A stretch of DNA of 64,000 nucleotides, taken from Alphaproteobacteria bacterium. GTDB taxonomy: Bacteria > Pseudomonadota > Alphaproteobacteria > Bin95. The position numbers were made by a program, and so were the translations under genes. Below the pieces are notes generated by a model. The model was not told the DNA's origin and made no database searches. It saw nothing but the letters and a program-made list of their open reading frames with translations. Location of the stretch: NCBI GenBank assembly GCA_020638555.1, contig JACKII010000003.1, positions 62,001-126,000 on the forward strand, given 5' to 3'. This document shows, one piece after another, positions 41,854 through 50,177 of the stretch (its first letter is position 1; each line of letters begins with the position of its first letter).

Positions 41854-42363
41854 TTACCGCCCTCCCAGCATCCGGCCGAGCCAATGGTCGGCCGAAATCA
41901 GGCCGGGCCCCCGCGCCATGATCAGCAGCAGCGCGGCGACCCAAAGCACATGCACGTCCCAACTGCCCGGCAGGACGAAAATCTGGATGACCAGGGTCAT
42001 GCCGAACAGGCCCAGCGCCGCCAGCCGCGTGAACAGGCCGGCGAACAGCAGCAGCGACAGCCAGCTTTCCATGTAGAGCGCCAGCCAGCCGGCGGTGGCC
42101 GGCGCCAGCAGCGGCACGCCGTATTCCTCGAACAGATAGGGCAAGGAGGGGCTGGTCTGGAGCTGGAAGGTCAGCGCGTCCAGAAGGTTCCAGTCCACGG
42201 CCTTGGTCTTGGCCGACAGCAGAAACACCATGCCGATACCCACCCGCGCGGCCAGCAGGATCAGGCTCATCGGGATTTTCTCCAGCAGGGCGATGCCGTA
42301 GTTCACGGCCTCCATCAGGCTGCTGTTGGCGGGTCTGGGCTCCAGTCCGGCAGGCTGGGTCAT
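41854..42363 (-). CDS. DoxX-family membrane protein of bufferin operon 1
   Basis: A 169-residue four-helix membrane protein: LILLAARVGIGMVFLLSAKTKAVDW, a PATAGWLALYMESWLSLLLFAGLFTRLAALGL segment and a C-terminal HVLWVAALLLIMARGPGLISADHWLGR are typical of DoxX. DoxX proteins are the usual fourth member of DUF2282/DUF692/DUF2063 operons (for example gigT in the gold-induced gig operon of Cupriavidus). Twenty nt separate it from bufC1. Its role may be redox or transport support at the membrane; this is not settled for the family. Confidence 0.88.
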   Translation of the reverse strand: MTQPAGLEPRPANSSLMEAVNYGIALLEKIPMSLILLAARVGIGMVFLLSAKTKAVDWNLLDALTFQLQTSPSLPYLFEEYGVPLLAPATAGWLALYMESWLSLLLFAGLFTRLAALGLFGMTLVIQIFVLPGSWDVHVLWVAALLLIMARGPGLISADHWLGRMLGGR

Positions 42364-42383
42364 CGGGGTTCCGTCTCCGTTCG

Positions 42384-43205
42384 TTATTGGCGATTGCGCA
42401 GGGGTTCGGGGTCGGCCGGATCGGCCGACAGCGGCGCGAAGGTGCCGCGTTGCAGGTTGCGGGTGAGCGCGGCGGTCAGGTCGAAAGCCGGATCGACGGT
42501 CAGGGCCACCTCCGCCGCCGCCGCCAGCCCCTGGCCGCCGGCACAGGCGGAAAGCCAGTGCCACTCGCCCGCCGGCAAGGCCCAGAGCCGGGCATCGCCC
42601 GCCTGCCGCAGCACCAGCAGATGCACCGGGCCGGCATCGAGGTCGACAGAGCCGACCGCGTCGGCATCGCCGCTGCGCACCGCCTGCCAGAGATCGGCCA
42701 CCGGCCAGGAACTGCGCACCAGGCGGGCGTCGGCGCGCAGGCGCAGGGTCTGGCGCGGCAAGGCCTCCGGCGGCAGGGCACCCAGATCGGCGGCTTGCAG
42801 CGTCGGCGCGTCCGGCGCGTGAAAGCTGGCATGCAGCGCCCATTCCAGCCGGGCGAGATCGGGCAGGTAGGCCAGGCCGGCGGCGGGCGGGAAACCCGCG
42901 ATGAAATCGGCAAAGCCGGCGCCATAGGCGTAGAGCACCGGCTCGGTCGGCGGCGCGGCCGTCACGAAGCGCTGCGCCATGGCGCGGAAAAACTCGGCTC
43001 CGACCATGGCGGCAACGGCGGCATAGACTCCGGCCAAGGCATCGCCAAGCGTGGTGAACACGTGATTGCGGTGGATTTGCAGGCGCTGGGCGGCGTCGAG
43101 ACCGTCCGGCAGGATCGCGGCAGCGGCGGCGGTCCCTGCGGCAGCGGCGTCCGGCGCCAACAATCCGGCGCGGAACGCGTCCTGGATCTCACGCAGCGTC
43201 GGCAC
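42384..43205 (-). CDS. bufC1: DUF2063 (BufC/HvfC-like) protein of bufferin operon 1
   Basis: A 273-residue protein from a GTG start that overlaps the end of bufB1 by 17 nt. Pattern: LREIQDAFRAGLLAPD, QRLQIHRNHVFTTLGDALAGVYAAVAAMVGAEFFRAMAQRFV and PDLARLEWALHASFHAPDAP, matching bufC2 in order but with low identity. It presumably recognises the bufA1 product. Confidence 0.88.
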   Translation of the reverse strand: MPTLREIQDAFRAGLLAPDAAAAGTAAAAAILPDGLDAAQRLQIHRNHVFTTLGDALAGVYAAVAAMVGAEFFRAMAQRFVTAAPPTEPVLYAYGAGFADFIAGFPPAAGLAYLPDLARLEWALHASFHAPDAPTLQAADLGALPPEALPRQTLRLRADARLVRSSWPVADLWQAVRSGDADAVGSVDLDAGPVHLLVLRQAGDARLWALPAGEWHWLSACAGGQGLAAAAEVALTVDPAFDLTAALTRNLQRGTFAPLSADPADPEPLRNRQ

Positions 43206-44097
43206 GGCGCAGCACCTCTGTCAAAAGGGCCTGGGCCCGGTCGGCCTCCGCCAGCAACTCGGCCAGCGGCGGGATCGCCGTGTCCCACTCGATCAGCGTC
43301 GGCACCGGGCCGAACAGTTCCAGCGCGCGCCGATAGAGCGCCCAGACCGGCGCGGCGACCGGGCTGCCATGGTCGTCGATGCGGATCACCCGGTCGCCGA
43401 CCCGGTTTTCCGCGTGGCCGGCCAGATGGATCTCCCCCACCGGGGCGCCGGCCAGGGCATCCAGATAGGCGTCGGCATCCCAGCCGTGGTTGCGGCAACT
43501 GACATAGACGTTGTTCACATCCAGCAGCAGGCCGCAGCCGGTGCGAATGGTCAGTTCGCGCAGGAAGTCCGGCTCGGCAATGGTGGAATGGGCGAATTGC
43601 AGATAGGTGGAGGCGTTCTCCACCAGGATCGGCCGGCCGAACGCCTCCTGCACCGCCGCGATATTGCGGCAGACCGCGGCCAGGCTTTCCTCTGTATAGG
43701 GCAGCGGAAGCAGGTCGTTGAAATACGTGCCCTGGTGCACGCTCCACGCGACGTGTTCGGAGATCAGGCCCGGCTCGATGCGCCGGGCAAGCGCCGCCAG
43801 CCGCGCCAGATGCGCGGCATCGACCCCGTCGACCGAGCCGAGCGACAGGCCGACGCCGTGCATCGAGACCGGATACTGCGCCCGCGCCTTGGCCAGATAG
43901 GCCAGCGGGGCGCCGCCGCCCAGATAGTTTTCCGGATGGATTTCCAGCCAGGCGACCGGCGGCAGCGTCCGCGTCAACGCCTCGAAATGCACGGCCCGCA
44001 GCCCGATCCCCGCTGCGGCCGGGATCCCGGCAGGCGCGGCAGGCGCGGCAGGCGCGGCGGCGGGCGGGCGGTGCGGCGAGGTGGGCATGGCGGTCAT
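43189..44097 (-). CDS. bufB1: DUF692 multinuclear iron oxygenase (BufB-like) of bufferin operon 1
   Basis: A 302-residue MNIO enzyme. Ligand blocks: LEIHPENYLGGG, VSMHGVGLSLG, ISEHVAWS, LVENASTYLQ, LLLDVNNVYVSCRNHGWD, EIHLAGHAEN, IDDHGSPV and LIEWDTAIPP. The first 25 residues are an Ala/Pro-rich tail (for example AAPAAPAAPAG) not found in bufB2. Only 24 nt separate it from the bufA1 stop, with no terminator. ATG at 44088 is an alternative start. Confidence 0.93.
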   Translation of the reverse strand: MTAMPTSPHRPPAAAPAAPAAPAGIPAAAGIGLRAVHFEALTRTLPPVAWLEIHPENYLGGGAPLAYLAKARAQYPVSMHGVGLSLGSVDGVDAAHLARLAALARRIEPGLISEHVAWSVHQGTYFNDLLPLPYTEESLAAVCRNIAAVQEAFGRPILVENASTYLQFAHSTIAEPDFLRELTIRTGCGLLLDVNNVYVSCRNHGWDADAYLDALAGAPVGEIHLAGHAENRVGDRVIRIDDHGSPVAAPVWALYRRALELFGPVPTLIEWDTAIPPLAELLAEADRAQALLTEVLRRADAA

Positions 44098-44121
44098 TCC
44101 GAGGGTCGGGTCCGAAGGCGA

Positions 44122-44376
44122 TCAGCCGGAGGTCTTGGAGCCACCGGCCAGACGATCGCAGAGGCCCGCCGGCACCAGCAACCAGGCATCTTTCTGGCCG
44201 TCGACCGTGGAGGTGCCGGCACAGGAATGGGTCGCCGTCTGGCAATCGTTGGCGCCGGCCTTGGCAACGCCGAAGCACTTTTCCATCTTCTGGTCGGCGG
44301 CGGCGACGGGGCCGGCGGCAACCGAGGCGCCGACGGCGGCGGCAATCGCGCTGGCAAGAAGAGCCGTTTTGGTCAT
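44122..44376 (-). CDS. bufA1: DUF2282-like bufferin precursor (BufA1-like, 4 Cys)
   Basis: An 84-residue DUF2282 peptide. Signal peptide to about residue 27 (AGPVAAA), then the family core DQKMEKCFGVAKAGANDCQ, THSCAGTS and WLLVPAGLCDRLAGG, with Cys at 34, 45, 52 and 73. Related precursors become copper-binding peptides after Cys oxidation by the DUF692 enzyme. AAGGAT lies 8 nt before the ATG. First gene of the operon bufA1-bufB1-bufC1-doxX. Confidence 0.92.
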   Translation of the reverse strand: MTKTALLASAIAAAVGASVAAGPVAAADQKMEKCFGVAKAGANDCQTATHSCAGTSTVDGQKDAWLLVPAGLCDRLAGGSKTSG

Positions 44377-44630
44377 GATGATCGATCCTTTTTGATTGGT
44401 GTCGGTGCGGTCGCATCGCCGGGTCGCCGACCCTGCGCCTTCCACGGTTGATAAAAGTTGGCTTTGGCGATGAACTGCGAGTCACGAGGCCGTGATCTCA
44501 CGGCCATGTTATGCCGAAATTCCAGCGGGTTCACAAAATATGAGCCACCGGACCCGCCATTCTCACCGTCGCGTGAACCGGGCGGGCCGGATCCGCGGGA
44601 TCGACCGGTGTCCGGAGACGGGATCGAGCC
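44377..44630. promoter_or_regulatory. divergent bufA1 / creatininase promoter region
   Basis: 254 nt between divergent starts. On the minus strand GAACCCGCTGGAAT (44519-44532) resembles GAACCGGCAGAAT upstream of bufA2 (41777-41789). This could be a shared promoter or regulator site; no known copper-regulator or sigma consensus was confirmed. Confidence 0.4.
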
Positions 44631-45422
44631 ATGACCGAACCGAAAGGCGCCATTCTCTCGGACCTGACCTGGCCGGAGGTCGAGCCCTGGCTGGCAGCGC
44701 CGGTGATCGTGCCAGTCGGCGCGGCCGCAAAAGAGCACGGGCCGCACCTGCCGATGGGCACCGACGCCATCGTCGCCGACGCCCTGGCCCGCCGACTCGC
44801 GGCGCGGCTGCCGGTGCTGGTCGCCCCCACACTGACCCTGGGCTATTACCCGGTCTTCCGTGGCTTTGCCGGCAGCCAGCACTTGCGGGCCGAGACCTTC
44901 GTCGCCGTGGTCGAGGACGTGCTGCGCGGCTTCGTCGCCCAGGGCGCCGAACATCTGGTGCTGCTCAACACCGGCGTTTCCACCGAGGCGCCACTGGGCT
45001 TGGCCGTGCAGAACGTGTTCGACGAAACCGGCGTGCGGCCGGCCATCGCCGACCTGCGCCTGCTGGGCAAGGCGGCGGCGGGATTGATGCGACAACGGGG
45101 CGGCGGCCATGCCGACGAGGCGGAGACATCGCTGATGCTGGCGCTCGCGCCGGCGCTGGTGCGATTCGCCAAAGCCCCCGCCTATGGCGAGCCGGATATG
45201 CCATCCCCGCCGGGGTTTCGCCGGCCGATTCGCTTTCGCAGCGATGCCGCCGCCCCTCTGCCCGACCGCTGGCCGACCGGCACGTCCGGGGAGCCGCAAC
45301 GGGCGACCTTGGCCAAGGGCGAGGCCATCCTGGCGGCAATTCTCGCCGATCTGGAGGCCGGCCTCCGGCAATGGTTCCCGGCGGCCCTGGCAGCGGGGGC
45401 GACATGCGGTTCGGCTGGCTAA
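44631..45422 (+). CDS. creatininase family protein
   Basis: A 263-residue amidohydrolase-like protein of the creatininase/MftE group: the metal motif GAAAKEHGPHLPMGTD, then LVLLNTG and GGGHADEAETSLMLAL (usual GHAGEKETS). The family includes creatininase, FAPy deformylase ArfB and the mycofactocin peptidase MftE, so the substrate is open. The residues around KEHG differ from the usual E-Q-H-G. It lies divergent from the bufferin operon, and its end overlaps the next gene by 19 nt. Confidence 0.85.
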   Translation: MTEPKGAILSDLTWPEVEPWLAAPVIVPVGAAAKEHGPHLPMGTDAIVADALARRLAARLPVLVAPTLTLGYYPVFRGFAGSQHLRAETFVAVVEDVLRGFVAQGAEHLVLLNTGVSTEAPLGLAVQNVFDETGVRPAIADLRLLGKAAAGLMRQRGGGHADEAETSLMLALAPALVRFAKAPAYGEPDMPSPPGFRRPIRFRSDAAAPLPDRWPTGTSGEPQRATLAKGEAILAAILADLEAGLRQWFPAALAAGATCGSAG

Positions 45423-46885
45423 CCGCGCTGGCGCTGGCGTTGGCGGCGCCGGCCATCGCGATGGCGGCGGAGACCGTGGCGACGGCCGCGCCAGCCTGCA
45501 CCTATAGCGTGACCGCGAAGGGCAAGCCCGCCAATCTGTCGCTCGACATCGAGGCGGAGTGCCGGCCGGACATCGCCGAACTGGACTTCGCGCCGGAGGA
45601 TCGGGCGGCGGTGGACAGGGTCCGGACCCTGGACGGACGACCGGCGGAGCCAACGTCCTATGGCTGGCGCACCGGCGCCGGCGGGCTGCGCTACACCGTC
45701 GACCTGAGCCGCCGGGTGCGCGCGGGCGGCGAAAGCCGCGACCTGGTGCTGACCGACGACACGTTGATGGCCCCGCTCGACACCTGGCTGGGCATGCCGG
45801 AGCCGACGGCCGCAAACGCGGCGCTGCTTCTGAAATTGCGGCTGCCGCCGGGCCTGCTAGCGCTGCATGCGCTGGCTCCGGCCGATGGGGCGGACGACGG
45901 CCGGACGTTCCGGCTCACCGCCGGCGGACTCGCGTTTGCCGGCTACACGGTGTTCTCGACCCGCCCCGGCGCGACGATCACGGTGCCGGGCCGCCATGGC
46001 CGGCCGGCGGTCATCACCATCCACGCGGCCGCGTCGGACTTCGCACCGGGCGAAGCCGCGCTGGTGCGCTGGGTCCGGTATTTCGCGGACCTCGCCGCGG
46101 CCTACTGGCAGGGCTTCGCCACCGACCGGCTGCTGGTCGCGATCGTGCCGACGGGCGACGCCAACAAGGTGGTGTTCGGTCGTTCGCGCGGCGGTGGCGG
46201 GGCGACGCTGCAACTGGATGTCGGCCGGGGCGTCGATCTGGACACGCTCTACCGCCGGGATTGGATCCTGACGCACGAGTTGATGCATCTGGCGCAACCG
46301 GACCTGGGCCGCGACGGCCGCTGGCTGATGGAGGGCATGGCCACCTATGTGGAGCCATTGCTGCGGCATTTTGCCGGCCTCTATGCCGCGGACGCGGTGT
46401 GGAAAGAGTGGTGGCAGGGCATGCCGCGCGGCGCACACGGTCTCGCCAGTGGCGGATTGCGGCGATCCAATCCCTATTGGAGTGGCGCGCTCGCCTTACT
46501 TGCAACCAACGTGGCGGTGGCAGAGCGGACCCAGGGCCGCCGCTCGCTTGCGGATGCGGTACGCGCGGGCCTCACGCGGGCCGGCAACGCGACGCAAACC
46601 GCGGAAACCGGGGCGTTGGTGCGCCTGTACGACCGGGCCATGGGCGGGTCCGAACTGGCGGATTTCGTGCACCGGCACGAATTGCCCACCTTCTTCAATT
46701 TGGCTGGATTATGGCAGCAACTTGGCATCGGGGAGCAAAAGGGCAAACTTATCTATTCCAATTCGGAAGCCAGTGCCCGTCTACGCCAGTGGATACTATC
46801 CCCCCCACCCGGGTTCCGGCCCCCTGCCCTGCCACCGGAAGTGGCGGCTTCCCTTGGGTTGCGCCCCGATACTATCCCCAAGTAG
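45404..46885 (+). CDS. secreted HExxH metallopeptidase-like protein
   Basis: A 493-residue protein with a Sec signal peptide (residues 1-21, ends AMA). The zinc site is ILTHELMHLAQPD with the third ligand Glu in GRWLMEGMATYVEP about 18 residues on, as in gluzincins (M1/M61 style). The N-terminal 200 residues are a beta-rich domain as in M61 glycyl aminopeptidases, with TYSVTAKGK and LAFAGYTVFSTRPG. Start ATG lies within the end of the creatininase gene, so the two are translationally linked. The peptide target is unknown. Confidence 0.8.
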   Translation: MRFGWLTALALALAAPAIAMAAETVATAAPACTYSVTAKGKPANLSLDIEAECRPDIAELDFAPEDRAAVDRVRTLDGRPAEPTSYGWRTGAGGLRYTVDLSRRVRAGGESRDLVLTDDTLMAPLDTWLGMPEPTAANAALLLKLRLPPGLLALHALAPADGADDGRTFRLTAGGLAFAGYTVFSTRPGATITVPGRHGRPAVITIHAAASDFAPGEAALVRWVRYFADLAAAYWQGFATDRLLVAIVPTGDANKVVFGRSRGGGGATLQLDVGRGVDLDTLYRRDWILTHELMHLAQPDLGRDGRWLMEGMATYVEPLLRHFAGLYAADAVWKEWWQGMPRGAHGLASGGLRRSNPYWSGALALLATNVAVAERTQGRRSLADAVRAGLTRAGNATQTAETGALVRLYDRAMGGSELADFVHRHELPTFFNLAGLWQQLGIGEQKGKLIYSNSEASARLRQWILSPPPGFRPPALPPEVAASLGLRPDTIPK

Positions 46886-47071
46886 CACACGTCCGATAAT
46901 TAACAGGCTTTTCAAAGCCTCGAATGTTTAGTACACGGAAATGGTGTAAGTCGCGTGGTCAGTGCCGCGAGGCAATGGGTATGGGTTGATAGGCCAATCG
47001 GGGGAGCCCTCGGGAGAGCCAATCGATACCGGAAAGCGCGGAACCTAAAATCGTAGGAGAATGGGCCTCCC

Positions 47072-47887
47072 ATGCTGTCAAACTTGAAGACACCAGTTCT
47101 CGTCGCGGTGTTGGGCCTGAGCCTCAGCGCGTGCGCCAACCTTTACGATACGGCGAAGCAAGCCACCCCGACGGGCGACAGCTATTCGCAGGCGTTGTTC
47201 AAAAACTACATGATGCTGGCGGATAGCGAGCGTCGTGAGGAAGACTGGACCGACGCCAACTTCTTCAGCGGCAAGGCGCTGGCCGCGGCCGATGGCGCGC
47301 CGCAGGGCCCGCAGGAACTGGCCGAGCGCATGCTCGACGAGAAATTCCTGACCGAGCTGAGCCCGGCGCGGGCCTCGCTGATGGATGCGCTGAACGGTGG
47401 CGCCGCCGCGAGCTATCCGGAAGCCGCCGCCATGGCGGTCGCCGGCTTCGACTGCTGGATGCAGGAAGCCGAGGAAGGCTTCCAGATGGACGACATCGCC
47501 GCCTGCAAGAAGATGTACGAGGACGGCATGGCCGGCATCGGCAAGCCGATGGCCATGGGTCCGTGGACGATCTATTTCGGCTTTGACCGGTCGAACGTTC
47601 CGATGGACGAGAAGGCCACGGTCGAAGCCGCTGCCGCCAGCGCTGCTGCGATGTCCAACGGCGCGGTCGTGGTCAGCGGCCACACGGACACCAGCGGCCC
47701 GGCACAGTACAACCTGGGCCTGTCGGCCAAGCGTGCCCAGTCGGTGGTCGACATCCTGAACTCGCTCGGCATCGACAGCAGCCGCATCAATGTCAGCGCG
47801 ACCGGTGAGGCCGATCTGGCCGTGCCGACCGCCGACGGTGTGCGCGAGCCGAAGAACCGCCGTGTCGAAATCCGCGTCCTGAAGTAA
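47072..47887 (+). CDS. OmpA-family outer-membrane lipoprotein
   Basis: A 271-residue lipoprotein: lipobox LSLSACAN (Cys21), a helical middle domain (25-160) and a C-terminal OmpA peptidoglycan-binding domain with TIYFGFDRSNVPMDEKA, GHTDTSGPAQYNLGLSAKRAQSVVDIL and NRRVEIRVLK. It should tether the outer membrane to peptidoglycan. A strong terminator follows, which suggests a monocistronic and well-expressed gene. Confidence 0.93.
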   Translation: MLSNLKTPVLVAVLGLSLSACANLYDTAKQATPTGDSYSQALFKNYMMLADSERREEDWTDANFFSGKALAAADGAPQGPQELAERMLDEKFLTELSPARASLMDALNGGAAASYPEAAAMAVAGFDCWMQEAEEGFQMDDIAACKKMYEDGMAGIGKPMAMGPWTIYFGFDRSNVPMDEKATVEAAAASAAAMSNGAVVVSGHTDTSGPAQYNLGLSAKRAQSVVDILNSLGIDSSRINVSATGEADLAVPTADGVREPKNRRVEIRVLK

Positions 47888-47926
47888 GACTTCAATCCGC
47901 GGAGCCAGACCGGCTCTTCAAAAGCG

Positions 47927-47966
47927 CGGCCCGCCCTTCAGACCGAAGGGCGGGCCGTTCTTGTTT
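47927..47966 (+). terminator. Rho-independent terminator after the OmpA-like gene
   Basis: Perfect 13-bp stem (CGGCCCGCCCTTC / GAAGGGCGGGCCG, 47927-47939 with 47945-47957), a 5-nt loop and TTCTTGTTT. Confidence 0.9.
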
Positions 47967-48001
47967 GGCAGCAGCCGAAGGGCTGCGAAACGGGAAGCGC
48001 G

Positions 48002-48868
48002 TCAGCCGTCTTTCTCCACCGTGCGCTTTTCCACCGCGATCAGCTTCGGCAGGTCGATGGCCGCGTGCATCTCGTGCTCCAACTCGCGCCAGTCGGTGTG
48101 CGGGCGGGAGGTGATTTTGAAATCGCCCGCCAGTTCGGCATAGAGATTGCGCCAGGTCTCATAGGCGGCGAACAGGCCCGTGCCGGGGTCGGCCAGGATT
48201 TTCCAGCCCAGGTCCGCCATTTCCTGCTTCGACAGGCCGATGGCGGCGAGGCCGCCGGGCGAGCAGAGATGCATCAACGGCGCCGGCAGGCGCTCGCCCA
48301 GGAAACGGGCCTCCTCCGCATTGCGCGGGCTCGCCAGCAGCACATCCGCCCCCGCCTTCTTGTAGAGTTCCAGGCGGTGGATCGCATCCTCGATGCCGGT
48401 GTTCCGCACCGCGTTGGTGCGGGCGATGATGACGAAGTCGTCGGACCGCCGCGCCGCGCACGCCTCGGCCACCTTCGCCGCCATCAGGTCCGGCGCGATC
48501 ATGCGCTCGACACCGATATGGTGGTGGGCGCGCTTCGGGATCAGTTGGTCCTCGATCTCGATGGCGGCGAAGCCAGCGGTCTCGACCATGGGGATGGTGC
48601 GGTGCATGTGCATCGGATCGCCGAAGCCCGTGGCGCCGTCGAGGATCAGCGGCCGCGTGGTCACGGCGGCGATCTCGGTGCCGGCGGCGCACATCTCGGA
48701 AACGTTCAGGTTCGCTTCGAGCAGCGCCTTGGCATAGCCGGTGGCACCGCCGCCCAGATAGAGCGCGTCGAAACCGGCCTTGTCGGCCATCATCGCCATC
48801 ATCGGGTTGAGCACCAGCGGCGCACAAATGGGCTGGCCGGTGGCCAGCAGCGGGCGAAGGCTTGTCAT
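48002..48868 (-). CDS. isocitrate lyase / PEP mutase superfamily protein
   Basis: A 288-residue (beta/alpha)8 protein. Motifs: PMMAMMADKAGFDALYLGGGATGYA, ILDGATGFGDPMHMHRTI (metal Asp region) and AIEIEDQLIPKRAHHH (replacing the KKCGH loop of methylisocitrate lyase). The lack of that Cys loop argues against PrpB; oxaloacetate decarboxylase or another C-C/P-C bond enzyme is possible. No prp genes lie beside it. A start ATG at 48868 begins the conserved MTSLRPLL. Confidence 0.82.
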   Translation of the reverse strand: MTSLRPLLATGQPICAPLVLNPMMAMMADKAGFDALYLGGGATGYAKALLEANLNVSEMCAAGTEIAAVTTRPLILDGATGFGDPMHMHRTIPMVETAGFAAIEIEDQLIPKRAHHHIGVERMIAPDLMAAKVAEACAARRSDDFVIIARTNAVRNTGIEDAIHRLELYKKAGADVLLASPRNAEEARFLGERLPAPLMHLCSPGGLAAIGLSKQEMADLGWKILADPGTGLFAAYETWRNLYAELAGDFKITSRPHTDWRELEHEMHAAIDLPKLIAVEKRTVEKDG

Positions 48869-48976
48869 TGAGCAAAACTCCTTTTTCGCGACCGACGCTT
48901 TTCCCGGCGCCGGGGGTGGGCTAAGAGCCTATCGCATCACAATTCGAACCGAACAGACCGAAAAGAGGCTTTTCCC

Positions 48977-50092
48977 ATGGCAAGCGCCCTGTTCCAGCCC
49001 CTCGAACTGCGCAGCGTGACGCTGCCCAACCGCATCGTCATCGCGCCGATGTGCATGTATTCCGCGGTCGATGGCTCGGCCAGCGACTGGCACACCATCC
49101 ATTTCGGCAGCATGACCCAGTCGGGCGCCGGCCTGTTCATCATCGAGGCGACCGGCGTCGAGGCGCGCGGCCGCATCTCGCCCGGCTGCGTCGGCCTCTA
49201 TTCCGATGCGAACGAGGCGGCCCTGAAGCGTTCGGTCGACATTGCCCGGAAATATTCCGCCATGCCCATCGGCGTTCAGCTGGGCCATGCCGGCCGCAAG
49301 GCCTCCACCTATCCGCCGCAGGTGGGCGGTGCGCCGCTGAAGCCGGAAGATGGCGCCTGGGAGACCGTCGCGCCGTCGGCGGTGCCGTTCGGCGAGGGCT
49401 GGCACACGCCGGTTGCCATGGACCGGGCGCTGATGGACGCGGTCATCGCCGCCGCGGTCGCCTCGACCGAGCGGGCGGCGCGCATCGGCCTGGACGTGGT
49501 CGAGCTGCACGGCGCCCACGGCTATCTGGTGAGCGAGTTCCTCTCGCCCATCGCCAACAAGCGCAACGACGCCTATGGCGGCGACATTGCCAACCGCATC
49601 AAATTCCCGATGGAGCTGTTCCAGGCCATGCGCGCCGCCTGGCCGGACGACAAGCCGCTGGGCGTGCGCCTGAACGGCACCGATTGGGACGACGAGGGCC
49701 TGCACGTCGAGGACGCCATGGTCTTTGCCAAGGCGCTGGCGGCGGAAGGCTGCGATTTCCTGGATGTCTCCGGCGGCGGCAACAGCCTGGTGCGCCCGCC
49801 GCTCTCGCCCGGCTATCAGGCCGGCTATGCGGCGCAGATCAAGGCCGCCAGCGGCCTGCCGACCATGGCCGTCGGCATGATCCGCGACCCGCGGCTGGCG
49901 GAACGCCTGGTGGCCTCCGGCGAGGTGGACATGATCGCCATGGCCCGCGGCATTCTCTATGAGCCGCGCTGGCCCTGGCGGGCGGCGTTCGAACTGGGCG
50001 CCGGCACCGCCTATGCGCCGCAATACGGCCGCGCCGACCCGACCAAATGGATCCAGGCCTTCCCGGAGGCGGAGGCCAAAGCGGCCGAATAG
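48977..50092 (+). CDS. NADH:flavin oxidoreductase, old yellow enzyme family (YqjM-like)
   Basis: A 371-residue FMN barrel enzyme. LFQPLELRSVTLPNRIVIAPMCMYSA has the Cys that tunes FMN in the YqjM branch. Others are GVQLGHAGRKAS, VELHGAHGYLVSEFLSPIANKRNDAYGGD and IAMARGILYEPRWPW. It reduces activated C=C bonds in relatives. It is divergent from the PEP mutase-like gene by 108 nt and followed by a GST gene. Natural substrate unknown. Confidence 0.93.
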   Translation: MASALFQPLELRSVTLPNRIVIAPMCMYSAVDGSASDWHTIHFGSMTQSGAGLFIIEATGVEARGRISPGCVGLYSDANEAALKRSVDIARKYSAMPIGVQLGHAGRKASTYPPQVGGAPLKPEDGAWETVAPSAVPFGEGWHTPVAMDRALMDAVIAAAVASTERAARIGLDVVELHGAHGYLVSEFLSPIANKRNDAYGGDIANRIKFPMELFQAMRAAWPDDKPLGVRLNGTDWDDEGLHVEDAMVFAKALAAEGCDFLDVSGGGNSLVRPPLSPGYQAGYAAQIKAASGLPTMAVGMIRDPRLAERLVASGEVDMIAMARGILYEPRWPWRAAFELGAGTAYAPQYGRADPTKWIQAFPEAEAKAAE

Positions 50093-50177
50093 GGCGCCGT
50101 CGCACGATTGTCTCTTCTCAGCAACGGGAGGACGGCGGTAACGTTGCCGCCTTCCCGTTGCACAGGAGTCCGCAGCA

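Noticed and set aside
48002..48868. Methylisocitrate lyase or phosphonopyruvate enzyme linked to the phn operon
   Set aside because: It lacks the KKCGH loop, has no prp neighbours and is 27 kb from phn; only superfamily membership is supported.
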